DNA of 10,598 nt from Asterionellopsis glacialis (taxonomy: Eukaryota; Bacillariophyta; Plagiogrammaphyceae; Rhaphoneidales; Asterionellopsidaceae): the NCBI GenBank assembly GCA_014885115.2, contig WKLE02002515.1, forward strand, positions 1 to 10,598, read 5' to 3'. Position numbers and translations under genes: made by a program. Each line of letters opens with the position of its first letter. Within the stretch, counting starts at the first letter, position 1. The notes under the pieces are model-generated. The model saw only the letters and a list, made by a program, of their open reading frames with translations. It was not told the DNA's origin and did not search any database. Positions 1 through 8,411 of this stretch are shown here, in pieces.

Positions 1-518
1 CTCACTTATGGGAGGAAATAATGCCAATAAGGTGATATGAAATTATGTGCAGAGTGGCATGGGATTCCCTTCTGATGAACCAAAATGGGATTTTCTATAT
101 CCGCTATTACCACCAAGTCTGACAAACAACAAGGAGGTACTCTAATGACTACAACAGGTAGATGGGTGGGAAGAATTTCAGCAGCATTGGCAAACTTTAC
201 AAGGTGCACTAATCTGGCGGTAATTACATCATATTGCGTATGCCAAGAATAAGGAAACTCAGGGGAACACATGGCTCTTGCACAGCAACATGCTCTACTC
301 CTATCAACAACTTCACAGCCTGATCCATGGCAACAAATTCTTAATGACATCAAGAACTTTATTCAACTTTGTCAAGACAAAGGGGAAGCAGTTCTCCTAC
401 TAATTGATTGAAACAAAGAAGTCCTCTCACCAAATTTGTCCCTCAAAAGAACAATGGATAGCGTAAGTATGTCAAACCTGTATCATCTTCTCCATGGGGA
501 AGGGTGTCAACCAACTTA
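1..518 (+). pseudogene. Host LINE (H), left part: N-terminal part of APE-type endonuclease, broken
   Basis: This is a fragment of a second LINE-like element, in the strand opposite to the large insertion. Reading + frame 1 from about 79 gives KQQGGTLM, GRWVGRISAAL, a stretch LAVITSYCVCQE, then PWQQILNDIKNFI, and at 388..420 EAVLLLID-stop-NKE followed by MSNLYHLLHGEGCQPT. The order QGGT, GR(W/V), VxTxYxVCQ, then hhhhhDxN is that of an endonuclease/exonuclease/phosphatase (APE-like) domain, which nicks target DNA for retrotransposition. The Asp at 406..408 and Asn at 412..414 of the DxN motif are present but separated by TGA (409..411). Other in-frame stops are TGA 76..78 and TAA 250..252. The reading stops abruptly at 518 and resumes at 8546 in the right flank. 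Bases 1..75 probably belong to the same domain, but I cannot align them. The element's 5' end lies outside the window. Family call is from motifs recalled, not a search. Confidence 0.72.
502..518. repeat. 17-bp target-site duplication, left copy
   Basis: The sequence GGGTGTCAACCAACTTA is repeated exactly at 8546..8562. The bases before it (GGAA versus GTAAT) and after it (AATATT versus TATCTG) differ. It brackets the 8,027-bp copy 1. Removing the insert and one repeat joins the host reading GEGCQPT to YICDEDQIDHI without loss of frame. Length and position are typical of target-primed reverse transcription. Confidence 0.93.
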
Positions 519-534
519 AATATTAACTTGTCAA

Positions 535-540
535 TTTATT
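535..540 (-). promoter_or_regulatory. Polyadenylation-signal-like AATAAA
   Basis: TTTATT on + reads AATAAA on the element's sense strand. It ends 16 nt before the 3' boundary at 519, which is the usual spacing between signal and cleavage site. The hexamer can occur by chance in A/T-rich DNA. The spacing and the boundary known from the duplication make it plausible. Confidence 0.5.
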
Positions 541-616
541 TGTTAATTGCTGCAGCTACTGATAACAGTGGAAATCAAGTCTACTCGCGACAACAGCCTG
601 GACCATCAGGGTTGGA

Positions 617-635
617 GTTTTACTTGAAGTAAAAC
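617..635 (-). other. 19-nt palindrome / putative 3' UTR hairpin
   Basis: GTTTTACTTGAAGTAAAAC on + is a perfect inverted repeat with 9-bp arms around one central base. In the element RNA it would fold as a 7-8 bp stem with a 3-5 nt loop. It begins 11 nt after the ORF2 stop codon. A role in RT recognition or transcript 3'-end formation is inference. Confidence 0.6.
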
Positions 636-646
636 GTTGATGTCGC

Positions 647-1071
647 TCAGTCTGGCTGAAATTGAAAGTAGTGATTTATTGTCCTAACTCCTTTAATAGC
701 CCACGATTTGGCATGTTTCACGCTTGTCAAGATTGTTGGTCACCATGTTGAGATCCAATTTTGTAATTGGGAAGTTGCCACTTCATCAGTGTGTTGATAC
801 TGGTATCGTAAAATATTTCTTTATCTCTTGCCAATACGTCGTCTTTGAGGTTGTAAAGTGCTGCCATCTCGTTCAAAGTCTGCTCTCTGGTTATTGCATA
901 ACGGGTTGTACTGTCAATGCCATGTTTGATAGAGTTCTGAGTATGCCAGTAGTTGGGGTACCAAGTGACCATGCTTGTCCCTTTTGCCTTTGGTGTGGAT
1001 TTGTATGATAATATTGGTCTTGCGACCTCGACCATTGGAGAACAAACCTGCCGTACATAATTTGTATCCAT
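647..1071 (-). pseudogene. ORF2 C-terminal region with conserved tail
   Basis: After the RNase H frame ends, a second frame (from about 1045 to 727) reads NYWHTQNSIKHGIDSTTRYA, then LNEMAALYNLKDD and DKEIFYDTS. A third frame (about 735..647) reads KHAKSWAIKGVRTINHYF and ends in QFQPD-stop. The pattern W..QN..HG.D..(T/R), ..LY.., ..IF.., then (A)IKGVR.I..YF is, from memory, the usual end of diatom LINE-like polyproteins. That is why I extend ORF2 to 647 rather than stopping at 891. Two frameshifts are needed. The function of this tail is unknown to me, and it has no catalytic motif. The + strand frames opposite it are shadows. Confidence 0.72.
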
Positions 1072-2369
1072 CCGATTTCAGATTGAGAATCGTATAAGTC
1101 TGGTACGAGATGTGAAGGGGGATTATCTGGGGATCCAAACAGATGATCTATTCTATGAAGAAGAGTATCGCTGATGGTTGGGTTGGATTTTAATTTGTCA
1201 CATAATGCTCGGAGATCCTGTAAAAGTAATTTTCTCTCGTGGCATAAGTTGGGATGTTTGCACTGGAAGTGGTGTAACGGTGTTTCTTCTTCTTGTTTGC
1301 ATGCTGGGCAAATGGGTTCAATTGTGTTGTTGTATCTTGCTACTACCGGATTCAATGGCAAATGTGAATGTACCAATTTAATAAGGACTGGATGCTTTAA
1401 TGATAGTGTCGACAGCGCTGTAGAGTGTGCGTTTATATTAATTGTCCGGTAGTGGATAGGTGATATGTGGTGTTGGTGTTGTATATATTCTTCTAAGGAT
1501 GGAGCATGGCAAGCAAACCGAATCGCAATTGGGTATTTGCCTGTACACGTATTACCATTGATACTGAATTGGGCTCTATTGCACGGAAATTGGATGGCTT
1601 GTAGCAAATTAGAAGGCGGACTTGTCTGATGGACTTGGCCTGCTAAATAATCAGCTTCTACGTTTAGTTGTGCGGGAAGTGGAAGGTCTTCGATTGAGCA
1701 TTCGTCGTCTTGGTGTCCATGGACGTGGCCAAGAGGGTATTCTGGAAGTAGCGATAATGTTTGGCATATCATTTGAATAACCTCCCAATCGCATGCTAAA
1801 GTAGAGTTAGCTGTGCTGTATTCTTGACGGTGTAATTGTGAAAGGCGAGACAACAGAGACGCGCTATCTGTAAATTCCTGCAGTTGGATATTGTCTGTCC
1901 AATCTATTTTGTAGTAGATACGTAGAAGATTGAGAAGTGTTACCCAAGATAAACATCCATATGCCTCGGCGCACATCGAATTACCAACTGTGCACCCGTA
2001 TGCCCACCCTGAACAAGAAAGGATACGTGTGCCTTGGCTTGTTGCAGCCACCCAGCCGAAAGTACCGTTGCCCAAAGTTGCTACTGACCCATCGCTTTTT
2101 ATTATTACTGAGTGGTAGGTGACGAATTGTATGGTATCTTCAATAGGTACAAGGAACTGTAGATTCAGGAACAACTGTTTTGACCATTCAGGTTGGGCGT
2201 CTAGGAAATCTGTGAAAGTATTTTGAAATTCACGTGGGAAATATGGCTGAGACTTTCCATCCTTGTAGTCTGCTGACGGCGTCGACTGGTACTCAAGTTT
2301 CAGGAACTTTGTCGATCTTGCAACGGGTGATACGGTGTGTACCATCTGCGCACAATTTGCATATATCAA
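891..2369 (-). pseudogene. ORF2 segment: type I RNase H domain plus zinc motif
   Basis: This is the longest open stretch of ORF2. Numbered from 2369, RNase H residues are D93 (KSDGSV), E135 (MCAEAYG), D168 (FTDSASLL) and D240 (NVEADYLAG), with VHGHQDD at 216-222 in the histidine loop. This is the complete D-E-D-D set used to cut RNA in an RNA-DNA hybrid after reverse transcription. Residues 354-370 read CPACKQEEETPLHHFQC, a C-x2-C-x8/9-H-x2/3-C zinc-binding motif like the one found C-terminal in many LINE ORF2 proteins. The first 20 or so residues (to about 2300) overlap the preceding RT frame and are probably not native, so the true join is near 2300. The last 50 residues (below about 1045) are out of frame relative to the conserved tail. 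No internal stop falls in the domain. Confidence 0.88.
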
Positions 2370-4625
2370 ACCCGGAGTAACTGCAAATAATTAAACTATT
2401 GTCGGCTGGATTAAGATACAAAGGCCACTGTTGTCTTAGGGAGCTAGGATGATGTAGCCAATCTGTTAATGGTTGGTGGAGTTTCCCATTTTTGGTTGAA
2501 AATAGCTTGCACGCTTTTCTCCAAATTCGCCAGGATGTGGCATCAGGGCATTGTTGGCGGAATTCCTTCAATTGCGTAATATTCGAATTTATAAGAAGGA
2601 CTCCTGCTAATACTCCTGGTCTTAAATGAGTGCCGGATGCTGTAGTGATGTCGGAGATAGTAATTGCTTGGAGGTATAATCTGCAGTAGTTGATAGACCT
2701 TATCTCGTGAGGTTTGAACTTTGAGTTGGCTAGCACTATGCCCATAATACATTTATTATGGACACGTTGCGGTTGGTTCAGCGGATCTGTTATTAAAGAA
2801 ATTGTTCCATTAAACGTTGATAGAAATCCTCGTAATGATTGAAACCATTTAGCTTCCAGATGAGGTAGTGACTGCTTGATTGTCTCTAGAGGTGAGTAGC
2901 TTGTTCCCGTCTGCGCCATTATCCACAAAAAATTGATTTCTAATAGCTTAGAGATAAAGAATTTGCATCTCCAATGTTTCAGGAATAATTCCACCTGGCC
3001 AATTCCTTGTACATTGTATAGTGTTCTCCAGGCTAAACCTCCAAGTGATTTGGGGCCGAATATGACTGCTTGTTTGGTATTTCTATTGAATCCTGCTTTA
3101 GCGAGTAGTAGTCTGGTTGGTTTTTGTTGGATAGATATGAGCTCTCTTTGGGTAAAATGACTTAATGGTAGACTGTAACCTATGCTAGGTAAAAATATGG
3201 CGTAGTAGTAGGTCCAGGCGTCTTGGCGTTGGAATGGACTGGATTGTATTACTTCTAAGTGGCAGTTGCATTTCTCTCGGAGGACAAGTAATTGGGTAAC
3301 TTGGTTGCCGCTTGGTGATTTGAAGCAACCCAAAGTCTCGTGATCATTGTAAGGGGATCGACCAGATATGACTAAATTGCAGGGTTCAGAATTGGAAGGT
3401 ATTGATATTTTTAAACTAGGAAAGTCATTGTGTAGTACTGGTTTGCCCTTCGGAGTAAATTCATAGTCGGAAACGTGATATAAGCATTTGGAAAGCTCGA
3501 GGTCTCAACCAGATTGTCAGAGGAGGGTGTTCCATAATTGAGCATCATGTTCCATTTGAGAGAACAGGGTGCTGACGTCTTCGTGCAGAGTTTTTGCATT
3601 GCAATATCCTGTGCTATCATCAACAAAGTCAATCATACTTATATGGAGTTTGTGTTTGTTGTTGATGGATTGAAAGGTGGCTCCGTGTGCTTTAGAGTTA
3701 TGGCAAACAAACAGGATGCTGCTTATAAACACCCAGATAACGGGAGAATTTCCGCTTCCTTGACCTGATCCGTAAATCAGAAAGTTATTGCAATGTTTGT
3801 AGTAGGATTCCGATAAGCCAAGAGATGTTTTCAGTTTATATCTTGCTTCAAGAAGAGTTGTGGCCATAACATATCAAACGTTTGCAGGGGTGCCGAATGA
3901 TCGACTTGCTATAGATGCTATTTATGGGAGAATTCTGTCGTAGCAGGCGGTAGCGTCGTTAGCGAATTTGATCAAAGTATATCGAGTTAGATGGGAATAC
4001 TCTTGGATTTGTTCTTCAATAAATACTGGATCGTGAGCTGTCCTGCCTGTCCTGCCTCCAAATTGGCCTTGATTTATGACTCCTGTATCTTCTGCTACGT
4101 GCATCGCTTGTCTCCAACTCGTACTTAATATGAGATTGTAGTCTGCTTTGTATAAGTGGATGACATGAAGGCAATGAATCTGCGTGTCTCCTGGCTTTTT
4201 AAGAATCATAAGGTTTACAATGTTCTGCCATCTTTTGAATGAGTATCCATGAGAAAGAGAATAGTTATTCAGTTTCATACAAATTTCGAGTAGTGACGTT
4301 CTCTTGGTTTTGAGGGCTGCGTAGGTTTCTTCGTTTGTTTGCGGGTTATCATGTGGTTTTATTAAGGCGTGGTAGTGACCGAGATGGACGCCAGACGGTG
4401 ACGTGGATGTAGATTCTTTCCATCTTCAAATTTTTCTGACGAATATATGAATTGGCATTTCTGGTACATCCAAAGGTGGTTCAATTTTGTATTTCAGGTG
4501 CGGAATAAATAGGTCTGTGATATCTTCTATGTTGACGTAATTGTAATTACCTTCCAGGATTAAATCAGATGCTTTGCCAATTTTGAGAAGGGTATCTGTT
4601 CTTTTTGGGGGAGAATGTTAAACAG
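2293..4625 (-). pseudogene. ORF2 segment: reverse transcriptase and thumb/connection
   Basis: One frame runs the whole way, broken only by stops at 4426, 3922, 3874, 3517 and 3505. The entry motif WKESTSTSPSGVHLGHYHAL is at about 4423..4360 and QFGGRTGRTAHDPVF at about 4067..4024. Motif A is DATACYD (3957..3937; first Asp catalytic), motif B is GSGQGSGNSP (3771..3742) and motif C is FVDDS (3627..3613). These carry all three palm aspartates. Downstream come ELSKCLYH (a primer-grip-like position), SPSGNQVTQL, and a long connection with FLPSIGYSLP and FGPKSLGGL. The frame exits at 2293 near CADGTHRITRCKID, where a single-base shift leads into the RNase H frame. The sequence type is LINE RT, not retroviral or group II. 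Just before the frame (about 4740..4630), the reading NPNFNPKECTNW...HFRQANPTLF belongs to the same domain in the preceding frame. Confidence 0.88.
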
Positions 4626-4787
4626 AGTAGGGTTGGCTTGTCTGAAGTGATTTTGATTGCGTCTAAGAATATATTCATTGATCGCTGATGGTTCTGTGAC
4701 TTCTGTCCAGTTGGTGCACTCTTTTGGGTTGAAATTAGGATTGGTTGGAACTCGAATAGAATTAATGCTGCTATTTTGATCTTTCTT

Positions 4788-6180
4788 TCAAAAACCTTTG
4801 AGCTTCAGGAATAATTGCTTTATTTCCCGCCGTTTCCTTAGGTTTCTCAGCATGGTTGACTTTTGTGTATCATTATTCAATTCAGCCGATAATAAGTCTT
4901 CCTCCAGTTGTTGAGCGTAGCGTTCTGCCTCTGTTTTTGCTAATTTCTTTATAAGCACGCGTTGCTGCTTTAACGTATTGCAACATTGTTGTTTTTCTAT
5001 CCGGGAGCAGTCAGATGGATGGTTTTTAAATAGGAAAAGTAACTTGTGCAGTTTATTGTAATAAACGCGTGCTTTATATATCAGTTTCGATTGTGGCGGG
5101 CGGAAAGGGATGCTTGCATATTTTTCAGCGCACAAAGAGGCTTGCACAATGAGGGAGTCTATTTTTTCTGCTATTTGGATGGAATCTTTGGTAGCGTGAG
5201 TGAGATCATTCATCATCTTGAACGCATTATTTTCAGTAAGGTGCGCATACACTTTTTCCATATATAACCTATTGGATTTCCTATTTTCGCTATGAAGACC
5301 ACAAGATGCAATTGGTGCAAGAGGAGAAGTGAGGTTTTTAAATAGGGCTTTTGTCGCGAAGTCGATGTAAAATCCTCTGTGGTCTGATTGAATCCTTTGG
5401 TGAAATGGTTCGTATCCTGCACTCTTGACAGAGCTTAAAAATCCTTCTGTACCAAGGATATAGTTTTGTTTTCTACCTCTGGAGTAGGTATTGAATTTCG
5501 AAGTCTGAATATGATGGTACATGATGTCTTGTAAATGGAAATCTTATGCAAGTTTAGTGATGCCGCGTTGGTTTACTCCGAATTCTTCGTTGAAGTCTCC
5601 TGTGATTAGAATATCTTGGTTTTTGTGAGAATTTATCTGCTGAAGCAATTTATGTAGATCTTTACAAAAATGATGGCAGGGATGAGTAATATCTTGTTGT
5701 TGTTGTTTTAGAATTGACGTTTGCTGGGCGAATGCTGTCATAGTGTTAAACTTGTCTGTTGACATGGAATTGTTACAAACTTGATAAATTAATATGATAT
5801 TAATAGTCTTCTTTTTGCCATTGAGTGTCCAATGGATCCATCAACCTGACAGGTCTGATGAGCATGATTTAATCCTTTTGGTAATATTGCCTGTTGACCA
5901 GCTGATCAGACCGCCGGGTTTGAAAGATGTAGCTGATGGGATGCTGGTGCCAGAGATTTTACATTTGATGTGTTTATTGTATTTCTGGATTGTATCGTAT
6001 ATCTTTTGTCGGATGTGATATTTTTTTATTCGTTTCTATTAGGGCGACGATGTCAGAATTTGTTCATGTCATCTCCATTGCTATGGTGTTAAGATCACCT
6101 CCGTTAGAGTCGAATTGAATGCCGTTAACGTTTTGAATGTATAGTCTTGTGGTTTCCGGTGTTTTGTTATCTGGCATGGG
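4788..6180 (-). pseudogene. ORF2 segment: APE-type endonuclease and helical linker
   Basis: Motifs in order: RLYIQNVNG (about 6144..6118; metal-binding Asn), DIVALIETN (6056..6028; catalytic Glu at 6036..6034), KPGGLISW (about 5905..5880), GDFNE (5600..5586; Asp and Asn) and SDHRGFYIDF (5387..5358; Ser, catalytic Asp-His). This is a complete set for an exonuclease III/APE-like nickase. It is split by a frame change near 5990 and by stops at 6064, 5841 and 5544. The TGA at 5841..5843 precedes WIHWTL where relatives seem to have Arg or Gly. Beyond SDHRG the open frame to 4788 is a K/E/Q-rich, probably helical, linker (RIEKQQCC, ETEAERYAQQLEED-like, RNLRKRREIKQ). It is followed in frame, past a TGA, by the RT lead-in. 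Confidence 0.86.
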
Positions 6181-6392
6181 ATCTCCTATAGCTTGGTAAT
6201 GTTTGTATGGAGTGTGTGGTTCTGGAAATAGCCAATCAAATATATTCAAATTTTTGAAAGACTTGGTATGATGATTTATAGTGGTATGTGGAGAATGGGA
6301 TGTGTGTTTGTGAACTTGGGATGGTATGAGAGGGTGATGGTTGTCTTGAGAGGTAGAAGGGTGTGTGGAAGTCTGAAAGTAGTGTTGGATAC

Positions 6393-6396
6393 TCAT
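6393..6396 (-). promoter_or_regulatory. ORF1 stop / ORF2 start overlap (ATGA)
   Basis: On the - strand the bases ATGA at 6396..6393 contain the ORF2 start ATG (6396..6394) and the ORF1 stop TGA (6395..6393). The ORF1 side ends GTLTS-stop and the ORF2 side begins MSIQHYF. The arrangement suggests ORF2 is translated by termination-reinitiation from a bicistronic RNA. This is established for the UAAUG overlap of the silkworm LINE SART1 but inferred here. Confidence 0.65.
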
Positions 6397-8411
6397 GATG
6401 TTAACGTTCCTGTTTTGGATTGGGTTTTCCTTGGTTTGATGGGAGTGTTGTAGATGTTGGAGTTTGTGTCAGGCAAGTTGATGGTGGATTCTGTTACGGA
6501 ATCCGCTGATGAGAAGTTGCAGTCTGCATTTTTTGGGAGTTTACGAACCGGAGATCGGACAGGAGATTCCACCATGGAATCTACTTCTTGAAGGGCGTCA
6601 AATTGTGCCTTGACAGATTTATGGACGCATTGCAAAACTTCTTGAAGTAGTTGGCTCATAAATTGAGTTTTATAGTCTTCTAGTTCTTTCTTTTGGTGTG
6701 CTTTTTCAAGGAGTCTATTTCTTCTTGAGCTGTTTTGTGTTGCTGAATAAGTGTTTTTAGATGCGTATTGATGTCTCGTCGAGACGCTTCGATCATTGAC
6801 TGAATTTCGCTTTTCATCAATGTGATGGTGGTGTCGTAGGATGTAGATGCTGAAAGTGGTGAAAAATTAACTTTTTACCTGAATATGGTGATGTAGCTGA
6901 GTTGTTAGATACTGCGTTTGCGTAGGATTATCTGGAGTGTTGTGCTGACCTTGATCCTAGTGAAGATATTTTGTCACTGTAAGTGATATTGATGTAAGTC
7001 TGTTTAGGTTGAGTAGTGGAAATGTTGGCATTTGTGGATGCATTGTCTGACGAGGTGCTAGAGATAGGTGGAATAAAAATGGCACTGCCTGGCTTAATTT
7101 TTGTGTAGTATGTTTCTGCGGTGCTGAGATCTGATACTTCGGATTGATGTCTTGGTTGTTCAAAAATTGGTAGGAGTTTGTATTAATTTGTGCCATAAAT
7201 TGCTGAACGGTTTCAATTGGAAAAACTGCTTCTAGATGGGTTTTTAGGTTGTCGATGGTCTCAATGACTTCATCAAGGTATGAATTGAAAAAGATGATGA
7301 GAAATCCACTGCTGCCTCTGCTTTCGATAGAGTGGAACAATGGTCCTTCTGTTTCTTTTGATTTCTTCGTTAGAAGTTGTTTGTGAATTGATAACTTTGA
7401 TTGAACTGGTCTGCGTGGATGTTCATCTGTTGGTATTTTAGTGAAAATGTCGGAATATTGATAGATAGATCTTTTATGTAATCTGGGAATTACTTGGTTG
7501 TGTTTGTTTGCATGCGCAATGACTGTTTTGTTGGAAATAAGTTTCGTGATTCCTTGGAAAGGGATTATTTCAATATGACTAAGAGGGGCAATTAAATCTT
7601 GTTGGGAAAATCCTTTTATCATAGCTTCCATATAAGCTTTGACATTGCTAACGCAGCATGAGATTGTAATAGCATAAATAAGTACCGCATTTGGACCACG
7701 GCCGATGCGAGATTTCTGAGGGCGCAAATCAATCTCACATGAATTGCATGATGAGTTGTTGACAATGAGTTTTGAAAGATTTTTCTTTAATTTGTTGTAA
7801 CAAGACCATTCGAGATGAGCGAATTTGAGCCACGCGAGAGTGCGATTGTTGGTGGTTGATAGTTTGGTTATCCACATGCGGTGTTTATTGTAATCTAACC
7901 ATGGTTTCATAGCTTCTTTGAAAGAAGTAAACGACCTTGAAGTTTTGATGAGGATATAGAACTTGAGAATATTGTTATTATTGGGTCCTTGAAATACGTT
8001 CGTGCCGGAAATCCATTGTTTGATGCTGGCTTTGGAAGTTGGGAGTTGGTTTGCTTTCGTAATAGGATTTGACTTTTCGTTGTCGTTCCATTTAAAAATT
8101 AACATAGAATTGTCAATCCAGTAAATTTGGTCTACAAATTGTTTTTGGAGAGTTGCCGCGTTGACACTGCCATTGTTAGACGGGGAAATTGTGAGATGGA
8201 CTTGGAGAAGGTATTTGTAGCGAGTGGTTCGTTCGTGACCTAAATTTGCGTTTTTTAGAATGGATTTCTTCTTTTTGCTCAAAACTTCGATGAATTTATC
8301 AGATTCTTGATGGTTGCCTAAAGTTGTTGGAGGGATAGATGATGAATGGGAAGATGTTGCTGGCGTACCGCTCATGGCAGAGTCATTGTCGTCATCATCG
8401 GGAGGTTACAT
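6393..8411 (-). pseudogene. Copy 1 ORF1: gag-like protein with coiled coil, disabled
   Basis: This is the putative RNA-binding particle protein of the element. The native start is taken as the ATG at 8411..8409, the first ATG of the transcript, matching copy 2's MQPP. In copy 1 codon 2 is TAA (8408..8406), so the usable frame begins at Met 8375 (MSGTPATSS). From there 472 codons are open to 6957. The N-terminal 330 or so residues have no domain I recognise; conserved-looking pieces are TTRYKYLLQVHL, QWISGTNVFQG, KPWLDYNKH and GPLFHSIESRG. Near 7150 the native frame appears to change to EVSDLSTAETYYTKIKPGS, an S/T/N-rich linker with SYANAVSNN. It changes again near 6860 (TLMKSEIQSMIEASRRD, an amphipathic coiled coil) and near 6690 (KELEDYKTQFMSQLLQEVLQ onward). 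The last frame ends at the TGA 6395..6393. I see no CCHC zinc knuckle. Three frameshifts and one nonsense codon disable it. Confidence 0.75.

Larger units (their letters stand above)
519..646 (-). other. 3' UTR of copy 1
   Basis: These 128 nt lie between the ORF2 stop (TGA at 649..647) and the target-site duplication. They hold a palindrome (617..635) close to the stop and an A/T-rich end with AATAAA. The element's last bases read GTTAATATT, with no oligo(A) and no obvious short tandem repeat at the junction. In LINEs the 3' UTR is where the reverse transcriptase recognises its RNA, so this is the likely template-recognition region (inference). Confidence 0.7.
647..6396 (-). pseudogene. Copy 1 ORF2: endonuclease-RT-RNase H polyprotein, disabled
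   Basis: This is the catalytic protein for target-primed reverse transcription. The start is the ATG at 6396..6394, which overlaps the ORF1 stop. The end is the TGA at 649..647, chosen because the last frame carries the recognisable tail. Domain order is a low-complexity N-terminus rich in H/S/T, an APE endonuclease (about 6150..5360), a helical K/E/Q-rich linker (about 5360..4800), RT (about 4740..3300), a connection region (3300..2300), RNase H (about 2130..1630), a zinc motif (1310..1260) and a C-terminal tail (about 1050..647). In-frame stops are at 6066..6064, 5843..5841, 5546..5544, 4790..4788, 4428..4426, 3924..3922, 3876..3874, 3519..3517 and 3507..3505. Frame changes fall near 5990, 4620, 2300, 1045 and 735. 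The catalytic residues of all three enzymes survive. About 1.9 kb-codons of protein is within the range of LINE ORF2s that carry RNase H. Confidence 0.88.

Noticed and set aside
6..353. A 115-codon open frame on the - strand
   Set aside because: The + strand of the same DNA carries endonuclease motifs (QGGT, VITSYCVCQ, VLLLID-x-N) continuing into the right flank. The - frame has no recognisable motif and is Cys-rich in the way of a shadow.
1174..2122. Several 60-92 codon + strand frames opposite RNase H
   Set aside because: They are antisense to a frame with complete D-E-D-D residues and a zinc motif. They have no motif of their own.
3160..3333. Apparent new ORF start at 3333
   Set aside because: The codon there is TTG within ETLGCFKSPSG, and the RT frame is continuous through it from upstream. 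It is not an initiation site.
3922..3924. A frameshift between RT motif A and motif B
   Set aside because: The two open pieces ending at 3922 and starting at 3867 are in the same frame. Only two nonsense codons separate them.
3505..6066. TGA reassigned to tryptophan, suggested by seven TGA among nine stops
   Set aside because: Contexts disagree. At LL-stop-QSG a Trp would fit, but at SG-stop-DLELSKC a Gly is expected and before WIHWTL an Arg or Gly. TAA stops and frameshifts also occur, so ordinary decay explains it.
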